A program made the position numbers and the translations under genes. Below are positions 1-7,213 of a stretch of DNA of 16,298 nt, piece by piece. The notes under the pieces are model-generated. The model was given only the letters and a program-made list of their open reading frames with translations, searched no databases and was not told the DNA's origin. The number at the start of each line of letters is the position of its first letter. Position 1 is the first letter of the stretch. Source of the DNA: Magnetococcales bacterium (GTDB taxonomy: Bacteria > Pseudomonadota > Magnetococcia > Magnetococcales > JADFWU01); NCBI GenBank assembly GCA_015234045.1, contig JADFWU010000058.1, positions 1 to 16,298 on the forward strand. The letters run 5' to 3'.

Positions 1-813
1 TCTGCCCGATCTGTTGTGTGGCCCTGCTTTAGCCTGATATTGGCTATTGCACTTTCGGGTTGCGCGTTGATTCCTGCTGGTCCCACGGTTGAACAGCTCG
101 CATCCGTTCAAAAACAGTACCTGATTGATCAACAGCAACGTCAGAACGGTCTGAAAATTTGGGCTGTGTCTGGAATTGTTGATCTTGAAACGCCGGAAGA
201 GACCCGGCGGACCCGTATGGAACTGATTGGATTGTCTGTGGATCGTGGTCGTATGCGTATCCATGGACCCATGCGTCAGATTGCCGGTGATTTGGTAATC
301 AATACGGATTGGATCAGACTGGTCCTGCCTGCTTCACGCAGCTATGTGCAAGTACCGGCAACGATTGACGGGTTGAAGCAACTTTCCGGGCTTGGCTTAT
401 CACCAGAGATGCTTCTGCCGACCGTTCTTGGTGTGGCGGATAGAATCGTTGGGGCTGATGGAGAAAAACGACTACCCTTTCGCACTGTGGCTGGTGAAAG
501 AGTGCGTTTGGATTGGATGACTGGTCATATTCTTGAACGGGCAGGGACGCTTTCTGATGGCAATCCGTACCGTGTGCGGTATCAATGGCCGGAGCAGTGG
601 GAAAGTCATGATGAGATCAGCGGGGCTGTGATGCCCAAAAGTGTGGAAATTAACTGGGGCGGTGGAGAGAAACGGCAGGTTCAGTTGGTTATGCGCTCTT
701 GGCATAGGCCGGAGCAGAGTTCTGAAGCGGTTTGGCAGCGTTTAATAACACTGCCAGATGGTTTTGTTGAAGGAGAATTGCCCGCACGTCAGGAAGAGAG
801 CAGGGCACCATGA
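1..813 (+). CDS. lolB: Outer-membrane lipoprotein LolB (5' end cut by window)
   Basis: LolB receives lipoproteins from the periplasmic carrier LolA and inserts them into the inner leaflet of the outer membrane; it is itself a lipoprotein. The frame is open from the window edge. The first plausible start inside is a GTG at 16, but the codons before it (including an Arg) continue the frame and would supply the positive n-region that a signal peptide needs, so the true start probably lies upstream. A hydrophobic stretch ends in a lipobox L-S-G-C, with the Cys at residue 16 counted from the GTG. The rest (about 250 residues) has LolB character, with charged and beta-prone segments and Trp-rich motifs. 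Its stop overlaps the ispE start as ATGA, and lolB-ispE is a common proteobacterial pair. The family call rests on length, lipobox and context as well as overall resemblance. Confidence 0.85.
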   Translation, partial: SARSVVWPCFSLILAIALSGCALIPAGPTVEQLASVQKQYLIDQQQRQNGLKIWAVSGIVDLETPEETRRTRMELIGLSVDRGRMRIHGPMRQIAGDLVINTDWIRLVLPASRSYVQVPATIDGLKQLSGLGLSPEMLLPTVLGVADRIVGADGEKRLPFRTVAGERVRLDWMTGHILERAGTLSDGNPYRVRYQWPEQWESHDEISGAVMPKSVEINWGGGEKRQVQLVMRSWHRPEQSSEAVWQRLITLPDGFVEGELPARQEESRAP

Positions 814-1673
814 ATCGTTTTCTTGCACCAGCCAAGGTAAATCTGTTTCTGCATGTGATGGGCCGTAGGGATGATGGTTATCACCTGTTACGGACGGTGA
901 TGACCTTTTTTCCACTCTATGACATTTTGGAAATGGATGTTGGTGGTAATGAGGTGACACTTGCCTGTCATCCACCGGTCACTGGTAACCCAGAACAGAA
1001 TTTGGTGGTACGGGCAGCACGTCTGCTTCAGAAAAACTGTAACTGTCGCCAAGGCGTGCACATCTCTTTGACCAAAAATATTCCCGCTGCGGCGGGATTG
1101 GGTGGTGGTTCATCAGACGCTGCTACCACATTGATGGCGTTGAACAGGCTTTGGTCGCTTGGACTGTCTCAGACCGAGCTTGCCGAAATTGGGCTGACAC
1201 TGGGTGCGGATGTACCCCTCTTTATTGGACAAAAAACCGCGCTTGCAGAAGGGATCGGTGAGCAGTTGACACCGATGGAGACGCTACCAACCTTTCCTCT
1301 GTTGCTGATTAATCCTGGCGTGCCGGTCTCAACCCCTGCGGCTTTTAGTGGACTCAATGGACGTTGGCCTGAACGTGACGCGAATTGGTCGCTTGCAGAA
1401 GGATTGCAGGAAAATGATGCTTTAACCTGGATGGAAAATGATCTAGAATCGCCTGCACGTTGCTTGGCTCCTGAGATTGATACGGTTTTTCAGGCACTTC
1501 ACCAACAGGGTGCGCGGATGGTGCGTATGTCTGGCAGTGGGGCATCGGTTTTTGGGGTTTTTGAATCTGACAATCAATTAATTTTTGCAGCGGAATCGAT
1601 AAAGTCCCAATATAACAATTGGTTAGTATTTTCTGGTCGAACCTTTCATATTCATCCCTTTGCCTCGGGATAA
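810..1673 (+). CDS. ispE: 4-diphosphocytidyl-2-C-methyl-D-erythritol kinase IspE
   Basis: IspE phosphorylates the 2-hydroxyl of 4-diphosphocytidyl-2-C-methylerythritol with ATP, the fourth step of the cytosolic MEP pathway to isoprenoid precursors. The protein has 287 residues, normal for the family. The N-terminal substrate motif P-A-K-V-N-L-F-L is at residues 7-14 with the conserved Lys9. The glycine-rich GHMP-kinase ATP loop PAAAGLGGGSSDAA is at 92-105. The L-G-A-D-V-P motif has its catalytic Asp at 134, and a C-terminal SGSGAS-type loop is present. The ATG overlaps the lolB stop (ATGA), so the two are probably translationally coupled. The MEP pathway supplies the polyprenyl tail of ubiquinone and so connects to the ubi block further along, although the two are not in one operon. 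Confidence 0.97.
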   Translation: MNRFLAPAKVNLFLHVMGRRDDGYHLLRTVMTFFPLYDILEMDVGGNEVTLACHPPVTGNPEQNLVVRAARLLQKNCNCRQGVHISLTKNIPAAAGLGGGSSDAATTLMALNRLWSLGLSQTELAEIGLTLGADVPLFIGQKTALAEGIGEQLTPMETLPTFPLLLINPGVPVSTPAAFSGLNGRWPERDANWSLAEGLQENDALTWMENDLESPARCLAPEIDTVFQALHQQGARMVRMSGSGASVFGVFESDNQLIFAAESIKSQYNNWLVFSGRTFHIHPFASG

Positions 1674-1739
1674 GTGTGTTGTAGAATCCCTTCTCGAAAT
1701 ATTCAGGACACGCTGTTACGGCGTACCTGGAGAATATAT

Positions 1740-1814
1740 TGGGCCGTCGCCAAGCGGTAAGGCACCGGATTTTGATTCCGGCATCCCCAGGTTCGAATCC
1801 TGGCGGCCCAGCCA
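1740..1814 (+). tRNA. tRNA-Gln (anticodon UUG)
   Basis: A full cloverleaf can be drawn. The acceptor stem TGGGCCG (1740-1746) pairs with CGGCCCA (1804-1810), with a G discriminator at 1811 and an encoded CCA at 1812-1814. The anticodon stem CCGGA/TCCGG flanks a 7-base loop TTTTGAT with anticodon TTG at 1772-1774. The T-arm carries GTTCGAATC between CCAGG and CCTGG. A U:A first pair is typical of tRNA-Gln. The gene sits between ispE and prs, a known proteobacterial location. Confidence 0.97.
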
Positions 1815-1820
1815 AATAAC

Positions 1821-1870
1821 GAGAGAACGCGATCAGGAAAACCGGGTCGCGTTCTCTCATTTGTTGTGTT
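1821..1870 (+). terminator. Hairpin terminator or 3' processing stem after tRNA-Gln
   Basis: The arms GAGAGAACGCGA (1821-1832) and TCGCGTTCTCTC (1847-1858) are a perfect 12-bp inverted repeat with a 14-base loop, 7 bases after the tRNA CCA. It is followed by an interrupted T-rich tract (ATTTGTTGTGTTT). This probably ends the tRNA transcript and separates it from prs. The broken T-tract leaves some doubt about intrinsic termination efficiency. Confidence 0.75.
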
Positions 1871-1969
1871 TAGTGCATTTATTACAGTATCAGGATGGTG
1901 GGACGCTTCCCCCATCTGTCAGATCTACTCTGTTGTGAAGCACCCTCTCAAGCGGGACCGAATCCTATC

Positions 1970-2914
1970 ATGGCCATTCACAAAGTGAAGCTCTTTTCCG
2001 GCACTTCCAACCCGGATTTGGCCGCGAAAATTGCCGACTATCTCAATGTGATTCTCGGTAGTGCCACGGTGAAACGTTTTTCCGATGGCGAAATTTTCGT
2101 ACAGATCAATGAAAATGTTCGCGGACGGGATGTGTTTATCATCCAGCCCTCATCGCCGCCCACCAACGATCATCTGATGGAACTGTTGATCATGGTCGAT
2201 GCGTTACGCCGTGCATCAGCAGGTCGTATTACTGCGGTGATCCCCTATTTTGGCTACTCTCGACAAGATCGCAAAGAAGCTGGGCGGACACCCATTACAG
2301 CCAAATTGGTTGCCGATCTTCTGGAAGCAACCCGGATTCAACGGGTGCTGACCATGGATCTACACTCTGGACAAACTCAGGGTTTTTTCAATATTCCGGT
2401 GGATAATATTTACGCGTCTCCCGTGCTGTTGAATGCGCTGCGTAACCGGGGTGTGGAAAATGCTGTGGTGGTTAGCCCGGATGTGGGCGGTGTGGTTCGC
2501 GCGCGCTCCTACGCTAAACGGTTGAATACCGAACTGGCGATTATCGATAAACGCCGTCCAAAAGCGAATGTGGCTGAAATTCACCATATCATCGGTGACA
2601 TTGATGGTAAGGATTGCCTCATTGTCGATGACATGGTTGATACTGCTGGTACACTCACTAAAGCGGCTGAGAAGCTGATGGAACATGGCGCACGCTCGGT
2701 TGTGGCTGCCTGTACCCATGGTGTGCTCTCTGGCCCTGCGGTAGAGCGGATTGAAAATTCCGTTCTAAGTGCTTTGTTGGTGACCGATACATTGCGGTTG
2801 TCGGATCATGCGGCTGCATGTAGCAAAATTGAGAGCCATACGGTTTCCAATCTGTTGGGTGAAGCGATTCGTCGGATTTCCGATGAAGAATCACTGAGTT
2901 CATTGTTTGTATAG
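1970..2914 (+). CDS. prs: Ribose-phosphate pyrophosphokinase (PRPP synthetase)
   Basis: This cytosolic enzyme makes 5-phosphoribosyl-1-pyrophosphate from ribose-5-phosphate and ATP, for purine, pyrimidine, NAD, histidine and tryptophan synthesis. From the ATG at 1970 the protein has 314 residues, the normal bacterial class I length. The frame is open further upstream to 1895, but that extension has no family resemblance, whereas [11 protein letters not shown] fits the known N-terminus. Visible motifs are FSDGE near 37-41, RQDRK at 98-102, DLHSGQ at 130-135 (conserved His132) and the PRPP-binding loop [15 protein letters not shown] at about 215-229. The ribosome-binding site is weak (GCGGGA, about 12 bases before the ATG). 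It heads the run prs-rplY-pth-ychF, a widespread order in Proteobacteria. Confidence 0.97.
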   Translation: MAIHKVKLFSGTSNPDLAAKIADYLNVILGSATVKRFSDGEIFVQINENVRGRDVFIIQPSSPPTNDHLMELLIMVDALRRASAGRITAVIPYFGYSRQDRKEAGRTPITAKLVADLLEATRIQRVLTMDLHSGQTQGFFNIPVDNIYASPVLLNALRNRGVENAVVVSPDVGGVVRARSYAKRLNTELAIIDKRRPKANVAEIHHIIGDIDGKDCLIVDDMVDTAGTLTKAAEKLMEHGARSVVAACTHGVLSGPAVERIENSVLSALLVTDTLRLSDHAAACSKIESHTVSNLLGEAIRRISDEESLSSLFV

Positions 2915-2923
2915 TTGACCAAC

Positions 2924-2942
2924 AAAAAGGGGGCTTGCCCCG
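2924..2942. other. Short GC hairpin after prs
   Basis: AAAAA is followed by GGGG-CTTG-CCCC, a 4-bp (5-bp if GGGGC/GCCCC) GC-rich hairpin, 10 or so bases after the prs stop. The plus strand lacks a T-run after it. On the minus strand the stem is followed by TTTTT, although no minus-strand gene is nearby to need a terminator. The rest of the 139-base gap before rplY shows no clear promoter. Confidence 0.35.
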
Positions 2943-3053
2943 CTGTTGATGATTGTGTTGTTTTCGGATAGCAAAAAGCACCTCTCAGCACCCCTGGAGG
3001 CTGGTGGTTGCTTGTCTGTCCTGTTTTTCATTGTGTGTTAAGGAGTCTTGAAC

Positions 3054-3689
3054 ATGGCAACAATTGACGCTATTTCCCGCGACGGGACCGGCAAGGGGGT
3101 GGCTCGTCGTCTGCGTGCAGCGGGAAAAATTCCTGGAGTGCTCTACGGTGGCAGTCGTAAAAACCTCAACTTCGCCATTGAGGTCACTGAGTGGGCAAAA
3201 TTGATGGATCGCGTTGGTGGCAACCTGCGTATCAAGCCTCAGAAACTGATTGTTGATGGCGAGGATCGTAAGGCGGCTGTTCTGCTGCGTGATATGCAAG
3301 TTCATCCAGTATCTGGCAATGTTATGCATATCGACCTTCTCCGCTTTGATGCTGAGAAAGAGTTGGATATTGAGGTTCCGATCGTTGTTTCCGGCGAGGA
3401 TAAATGCCCTGGTCTGAAACGTGGTGGTATTATTCAGCTTGTCCGCCATGAGCTTGAAGTACATTGTAAGGCTAAGGATATTCCTGAATCCATCAACGTT
3501 TCTGTTGCTGGTTTTGACATTGGCGATGTGTTGCACATCGAAGATGTTGAGCTGCCTTCCGGTGTTGAAGTAATCACTGACATCAACTTTACCCTGGTCT
3601 CCGTGGTCGGCGTCAAAGGTGAGGCAGCTGATGATGAAACTGAGACCGAAGGTGCAGGTGAAGGTGAAGCAGAGGCAACCGAGGAGTAA
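3054..3689 (+). CDS. rplY: Large-subunit ribosomal protein bL25, CTC (TL5) type
   Basis: bL25 binds 5S rRNA in the large ribosomal subunit. The 211-residue length shows the long CTC/TL5 form: an N-terminal L25 domain (about 1-95, with G-K-G-V-A-R-R-L-R-A and I-P-G-V-L-Y-G-G) followed by a C-terminal beta-domain (about 100-185). The last 20 or so residues form a highly acidic Glu/Gly-rich tail, common in long bL25 proteins. The chosen start is the ATG at 3054, preceded by a good Shine-Dalgarno AAGGAGT (3040-3046) with 7-base spacing; a TTG two codons earlier is less likely. The 139-base gap after prs could hold its own promoter, but none is convincing. The gene is followed after 3 bases by pth. 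Confidence 0.95.
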   Translation: MATIDAISRDGTGKGVARRLRAAGKIPGVLYGGSRKNLNFAIEVTEWAKLMDRVGGNLRIKPQKLIVDGEDRKAAVLLRDMQVHPVSGNVMHIDLLRFDAEKELDIEVPIVVSGEDKCPGLKRGGIIQLVRHELEVHCKAKDIPESINVSVAGFDIGDVLHIEDVELPSGVEVITDINFTLVSVVGVKGEAADDETETEGAGEGEAEATEE

Positions 3690-3692
3690 TCC

Positions 3693-4259
3693 TTGAAACT
3701 TCTGGTTGGATTAGGCAATCCGGGTAGTAAATACCAGGATACACGCCATAATCTTGGATTCGACGCCCTCGATCAGATTGCCGATTATTATCGGCTTTCT
3801 GCCGGGGGCGTTCGTTTTCGTGGTCGGTTTGGTGATGGGCGAATAGAAACACATCGTGTTTTTTCGTTGATGCCGGATACCTATATGAACCGCTCAGGAC
3901 TTTCTGTGGCGGAAGCAGCTCGTTTTTATAAAATTCCAGTAGAAGATATTGTCGTTTTTCATGATGATTTGGATCTGGCGTTAGGTAAGATTCGGATCAA
4001 AAAAGGCGGCGGTAATGCCGGTCACAATGGGTTGCGCTCCATTCAACAGATGATAGGCAGTGCCGATTTTGTTCGGGTACGTTTGGGCATCGGCCGGCCA
4101 CCACCAGGATGGAATACCGCTGATTTTGTGTTGGCACGTTTTACAGGTGACGAGAAAAATCTGGTTGAAGCACGGTTGAGAGGATTGGCTAAAGTCGTCC
4201 CGGCCATTTTGGATGGTGCCTTTCCTGCTGCGTTAAATAAATTGGCACTTGATCAATAG
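3693..4259 (+). CDS. pth: Peptidyl-tRNA hydrolase
   Basis: Pth cleaves the ester bond of peptidyl-tRNAs that drop off the ribosome and so recycles tRNA. The 188-residue protein begins with the expected K-L-L-V-G-L-G-N-P-G, which fixes the start at an unusual TTG codon (3693), 3 bases after the rplY stop. The Shine-Dalgarno GAGGAG (3681-3686) lies inside the last rplY codons. Key residues seen are Asn9, catalytic His19 in D-T-R-H-N-L-G-F, Asn66 in PDTYMNRSG, Asp91 in F-H-D-D-L-D, and the G-G-G-N-A-G-H-N-G-L-R-S motif with Asn112. The TTG start and embedded ribosome-binding site suggest that translation depends on, and is tuned to, rplY. Confidence 0.97.
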   Translation: MKLLVGLGNPGSKYQDTRHNLGFDALDQIADYYRLSAGGVRFRGRFGDGRIETHRVFSLMPDTYMNRSGLSVAEAARFYKIPVEDIVVFHDDLDLALGKIRIKKGGGNAGHNGLRSIQQMIGSADFVRVRLGIGRPPPGWNTADFVLARFTGDEKNLVEARLRGLAKVVPAILDGAFPAALNKLALDQ

Positions 4260-4283
4260 AAATTAACAGTTTGAGGCAACACC

Positions 4284-5393
4284 ATGGCTTTGAAATGCGG
4301 TATTGTCGGTTTGCCCAACGTGGGTAAGTCCACCATCTTCAACGCGCTCACTGCGGCGGGTGCTGAGATGGCTAACTATCCTTTCTGCACCATTGAACCC
4401 AATGTGGGTATGGTGACAGTGCCTGATCCACGTCTGAATCAGCTCAAAGAAATTGCCAAACCGGAACAGGTTCTGCCAACTACCATGGAATTTGTTGATA
4501 TTGCAGGGTTAGTCCAAGGAGCCAGCAAGGGAGAAGGGCTGGGTAACCAGTTTCTCGGCCATATTCGCCAAGTGGATGCGGTTGCGCATGTGGTGCGCTG
4601 TTTTGAAAACGATGACATCACACATGTTCATAACCGAATTGATCCTTCAGCGGACACAAATATTATCGAAACTGAGCTGATGTTGGCTGATCTGGCCAGT
4701 GTTGAAAAGCGCTATGCCGGTGTGGTGAAAAAAGCCCGTATCGGTGATAAAGAGGCCAAGATTTTAGCGCCAGTCTATGAAAAGGTGATAGAAGGGCTGA
4801 ATGAAGGCACTCCGGTGCGCCTGTTGGGCCTGTCTCCAGAAGAGATTGAACTGTTACAAGATCTGTTTCTGATCACTTTGAAGCCCGTGCTCTATGTTTG
4901 CAATGTGGATGAAGAGAGTGTTGCCAGTGCCCAGGTGGAAGGCAATCATGAACTGGTAGATCAGGTCCGCAAGCAGGCCAAGGCAGAGGGTGCCGGTGTT
5001 GTGGCCATTTGTGGTTCTATTGAGTCTGAAATTGCAGAACTGGATGAAGTAGAGAAAGCGGCATTTCTGGAAGATCTGTCACTGAGCGAACCTGGTTTGA
5101 ATCGTTTGATCTTTTCAGCTTATAAACTGCTTGGTTTGTTTACCTATTTTACCGTTGGTCCCAAAGAGGTCCGTGCCTGGACCGTTCATGAGGGTGATAA
5201 CGCTTATGATGCTGCCGGCGTGATCCACTCCGATTTCCAGCGTGGATTTATCCGGGCCGAGGTGATCGGTTTTGATGATTTCATCAGCTGTGGTGGTGAA
5301 GCTGGCGCTAAAGACAAAGGTAAGCTACGTCTGGAAGGCAAAGAATATCCCATGGTAGATGGTGATATCATGCATTTCCGTTTCAATGTGTAG
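4284..5393 (+). CDS. ychF: Ribosome-binding ATPase YchF (OLA1 family)
   Basis: YchF is an Obg-family P-loop NTPase that binds ribosomes, prefers ATP over GTP and affects stress responses and translation initiation. The protein has 369 residues (E. coli YchF has 363). The P-loop G-L-P-N-V-G-K-S-T is at 9-17 and the G3-like F-V-D-I-A-G-L at 70-76. The G4 position carries N-V-D-E (207-210) instead of the GTP-specific NKxD, the signature of the ATP-preferring YchF group. A coiled-coil insertion (about 130-200) and a C-terminal TGS-like domain (about 285-365, with F-T-V-G-P-K-E-V-R-A-W-T) complete the family layout. The ATG at 4284 follows pth by 24 bases with a TGAGG ribosome-binding site. pth-ychF pairing is very common. 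Confidence 0.97.
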   Translation: MALKCGIVGLPNVGKSTIFNALTAAGAEMANYPFCTIEPNVGMVTVPDPRLNQLKEIAKPEQVLPTTMEFVDIAGLVQGASKGEGLGNQFLGHIRQVDAVAHVVRCFENDDITHVHNRIDPSADTNIIETELMLADLASVEKRYAGVVKKARIGDKEAKILAPVYEKVIEGLNEGTPVRLLGLSPEEIELLQDLFLITLKPVLYVCNVDEESVASAQVEGNHELVDQVRKQAKAEGAGVVAICGSIESEIAELDEVEKAAFLEDLSLSEPGLNRLIFSAYKLLGLFTYFTVGPKEVRAWTVHEGDNAYDAAGVIHSDFQRGFIRAEVIGFDDFISCGGEAGAKDKGKLRLEGKEYPMVDGDIMHFRFNV

Positions 5394-5433
5394 TGCTGAT
5401 TAGTCAGTGAATTGATCCAATAGACAGAATCTT

Positions 5434-5480
5434 AGGGCGTGTTGATGTGTGGTGATCAACACGCCCTTGGTGTTTTTTGA
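5434..5480 (+). terminator. Rho-independent terminator of the prs-rplY-pth-ychF operon
   Basis: The arms AGGGCGTGTTGAT (5434-5446) and ATCAACACGCCCT (5455-5467) form a perfect 13-bp stem with an 8-base loop. They are followed by TGGTG and a run of six T (5473-5478). The structure lies 41 bases after the ychF stop and before the 3' end of the convergent minus-strand thrB. The opposite strand lacks a T-run after the stem, so it should work mainly for the plus strand. Confidence 0.88.
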
Positions 5481-5510
5481 TCAGTGATTGGTGTTTTTAG
5501 GTCAGTGAAT
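5469..5510. repeat. Imperfect 21-bp tandem repeat at the thrB 3' end
   Basis: Two adjacent 21-base units, 5469-5489 and 5490-5510, match at 18 of 21 positions. Both begin with GGTGTTTTT and share TCAGTGA. The second copy contains the thrB stop codon (5502-5504 on the minus strand) and its last codons. The first copy contains the T-run of the ychF terminator. Repeat unit and register are read directly; biological meaning is unknown. Confidence 0.7.
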
Positions 5511-6461
5511 CAATCTGTGCCAAGTATAAACCGGCATCAATCTCAGCCGGCGCACATACTCAGTGGGATCTTTCTTTGTGACCGTAGATCCACCCCTTGG
5601 AAAGACGCTATCAAATGTTCGACTCAGAGCAAAACGGAGTGCGGCGGCTTCCAAAGCCAAGGGCAGACGTTTTTTCTCTTCCGTTTCCAATGGTCTGATT
5701 GATTGATACCCTGATAAAAAGCTGCTGAATTGTGCCTCTTTGACTGGACCGTCTACGGTAAAACACCAGGCATTGAGTGCTACTGCCAAGTCATAGACTA
5801 AAATTTCTCGGCAGGCGAAAAAGAAATCGATGATACCGGTCAGTGCTTCGCCTTCAAACAGAGTATTGTCGGGAAAATAGTCGGCATGACAAACACCTTG
5901 CGGTAGCGGTTGATCAAACAGCGCGAGGCGGACATGATCCAGACAGGATTGAAACAGTGTAATTTGATCAGGATTGTGTTGTTGAAGATGGGCAGACAGG
6001 GCTTGAATTTGGCGTTGCCAAGTGCCTGGACCCATGGGATTATCCCGATTGAAGTGACAATCAAGCCCAGCTTGATGCATTTGTGCAAGCGCTTTTCCGG
6101 CTGAATGGCACTGATTGGCGGATGGTTGCTTGGGGGCTGATCCTGGTAGAAATGGTACAATCAAAGCCGGACGATTGTGCAGTTGCTGAATCACTTTTCC
6201 GCGATTGTCTACCACAGGACAGGGACAGGGAATGCCCCGATTGGCCAGATGGGTGATCATATGGATCAACAAAGGCAGCGCCCGTGACTCGCCCGGATCT
6301 TCCACTAACGTCAGAACAAATTGGTTTTTGGTGGTGTTTAACCGATAATTGGTATTGATAACGCCGTCAGCAATGCCTTCCAGTCCTATAAGCGTCCCGA
6401 TAGAATAGCGCGAAAGCAGAGCGCTGAGGTGTTCCGGCTCAACGGTTGTAAAAACAGACAT
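5502..6461 (-). CDS. thrB: Homoserine kinase, APH-fold type (ThrB)
   Basis: This enzyme phosphorylates L-homoserine with ATP, the step before threonine synthase. The sequence belongs to the aminoglycoside-phosphotransferase-fold homoserine kinases, not the GHMP-type ThrB of E. coli. From the ATG at 6461 it has 319 residues, normal for this group, and starts M-S-V-F-T-T-V-E as usual. An AAGGA ribosome-binding site lies about 10 bases upstream; an in-frame GTG at 6485 would add eight untypical residues. The catalytic loop C-H-A-D-Y-F-P-D-N-T (191-200, with His192, Asp194 and Asn199) and the metal-binding I-I-D-F-F-F motif (Asp212) are intact. Related kinases such as ChoK-like or YihE families share the fold, but the N-terminus and G-L-E-G-I-A-D-G-V-I-N-T-N-Y segment favour homoserine kinase. 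No other threonine gene is nearby. It diverges from ubiX. Confidence 0.9.
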   Translation of the reverse strand: MSVFTTVEPEHLSALLSRYSIGTLIGLEGIADGVINTNYRLNTTKNQFVLTLVEDPGESRALPLLIHMITHLANRGIPCPCPVVDNRGKVIQQLHNRPALIVPFLPGSAPKQPSANQCHSAGKALAQMHQAGLDCHFNRDNPMGPGTWQRQIQALSAHLQQHNPDQITLFQSCLDHVRLALFDQPLPQGVCHADYFPDNTLFEGEALTGIIDFFFACREILVYDLAVALNAWCFTVDGPVKEAQFSSFLSGYQSIRPLETEEKKRLPLALEAAALRFALSRTFDSVFPRGGSTVTKKDPTEYVRRLRLMPVYTWHRLIH

Positions 6462-6496
6462 GGGCGGCGTTCCTTCGTCGATCACGGTTAAATTCT

Positions 6497-7102
6497 ATGG
6501 ATGATCAACCCATTACAGTGGCTATGACCGGTGCATCCGGCATGGGTTATGGCGTGCGCCTGGTTTCGGCCTTGTTGGAACTGGATCGGCGCGTTGACCT
6601 TTTGCTTTCCGATGCAGCTCGAACGGTTCTTGAACAGGAATTGGATTTGGATTGGCGAGGTGATGTCCATCAGGTCAGCCAAATCATTCATACCTATTTC
6701 GACGTTGATGGTAACCAGTTACGCTATTTTGGCAAGGATGATTGGTTTGCACCGCAGGCATCTGGTTCTGGTGGTCGGCGTAGCATGGTAATTTGTCCCT
6801 GTTCCATGGGATCTTTGGCTTCGATTGCTCAGGGATTATCAGAAAATCTCATTGAACGGGCAGCGGATGTGGCGTTAAAAGAGCGTTTTCCACTGATTTT
6901 AGTCACGCGTGAGACGCCGCTTTCCGCCATTCATTTGCGCAATATGTTAACGCTGAATGAAATGGGTGCGATCCTTCTGCCAGCCAGTCCAGGCTTTTAT
7001 CACAAGCCCCAATCCATAGAAGCGCTGATTGATTTTATGGTCGGTCGTATTTTGGATCAATTGAATATCTCGCACCAACTGTTGGATCGTTGGGGCGCAT
7101 AA
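6497..7102 (+). CDS. ubiX: Flavin prenyltransferase UbiX
   Basis: UbiX joins a dimethylallyl group to FMN and makes the prenylated flavin cofactor of UbiD, the decarboxylase of ubiquinone synthesis. The 201-residue length is normal. The Rossmann-like N-terminus has I-T-V-A-M-T-G-A-S-G (6-15), and further FMN/prenyl-site segments are I-C-P-C-S-M-G-S-L-A-S-I-A, R-E-T-P-L-S-A-I-H-L-R-N-M and L-P-A-S-P-G-F-Y. A charged, less conserved stretch around residues 55-95 is somewhat longer than in short UbiX proteins. The ATG at 6497 has no clear Shine-Dalgarno sequence and lies 35 bases from the divergent thrB start. It precedes the O2-independent hydroxylation genes ubiU and ubiV, which supports a role in ubiquinone synthesis; PadI-like relatives are a less likely alternative. 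Confidence 0.93.
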   Translation: MDDQPITVAMTGASGMGYGVRLVSALLELDRRVDLLLSDAARTVLEQELDLDWRGDVHQVSQIIHTYFDVDGNQLRYFGKDDWFAPQASGSGGRRSMVICPCSMGSLASIAQGLSENLIERAADVALKERFPLILVTRETPLSAIHLRNMLTLNEMGAILLPASPGFYHKPQSIEALIDFMVGRILDQLNISHQLLDRWGA

Positions 7103-7104
7103 AA

Positions 7105-7133
7105 TTGCACCTGTGCGGTGAGTGGGCTAAAAT
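7105..7133 (+). promoter_or_regulatory. Candidate sigma-70 promoter before ubiU
   Basis: TTGCAC (7105-7110) and TAAAAT (7128-7133) are separated by exactly 17 bases in the 111-base gap between ubiX and ubiU. The -10 matches five of six consensus bases and the -35 three. It could drive ubiU-ubiV independently of ubiX. No symmetric FNR box was found near it. Confidence 0.4.
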
Positions 7134-7213
7134 AGGCTATCGTACAAAAAATTTGGTGCCGAATATCAGCACTGATCAAATAGAATGAACCCCCATCAGG
7201 AAAAGTACTTATA

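Noticed and set aside
1354-1860. Minus-strand open frame spanning the ispE end and tRNA-Gln
   Set aside because: It runs through the tRNA gene and its terminator hairpin; the G-F-E-P-G-D-A-G style residues are the well-known spurious translation of a tRNA.
1895-1969. N-terminal extension of prs from 1895
   Set aside because: PRPP synthetases begin near [11 protein letters not shown]; the extra 25 residues resemble translated leader sequence.
2946-2974. Promoter TTGATG-17-TAGCAA before rplY
   Set aside because: The -10 matches only three of six bases; too weak to claim.
2985-3536. 183-codon open frame on the minus strand opposite rplY
   Set aside because: It is antisense to a confidently identified ribosomal protein gene, has no recognisable motif or ribosome-binding site, and is a codon-bias shadow.
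7165-7182. FNR box before ubiU (ATCAGCACTGATCAA region)
   Set aside because: Only the right half ATCAA fits; the left half-site at the correct spacing does not match TTGAT. Control by an FNR-like protein is plausible for ubiUV but is not shown by this sequence.
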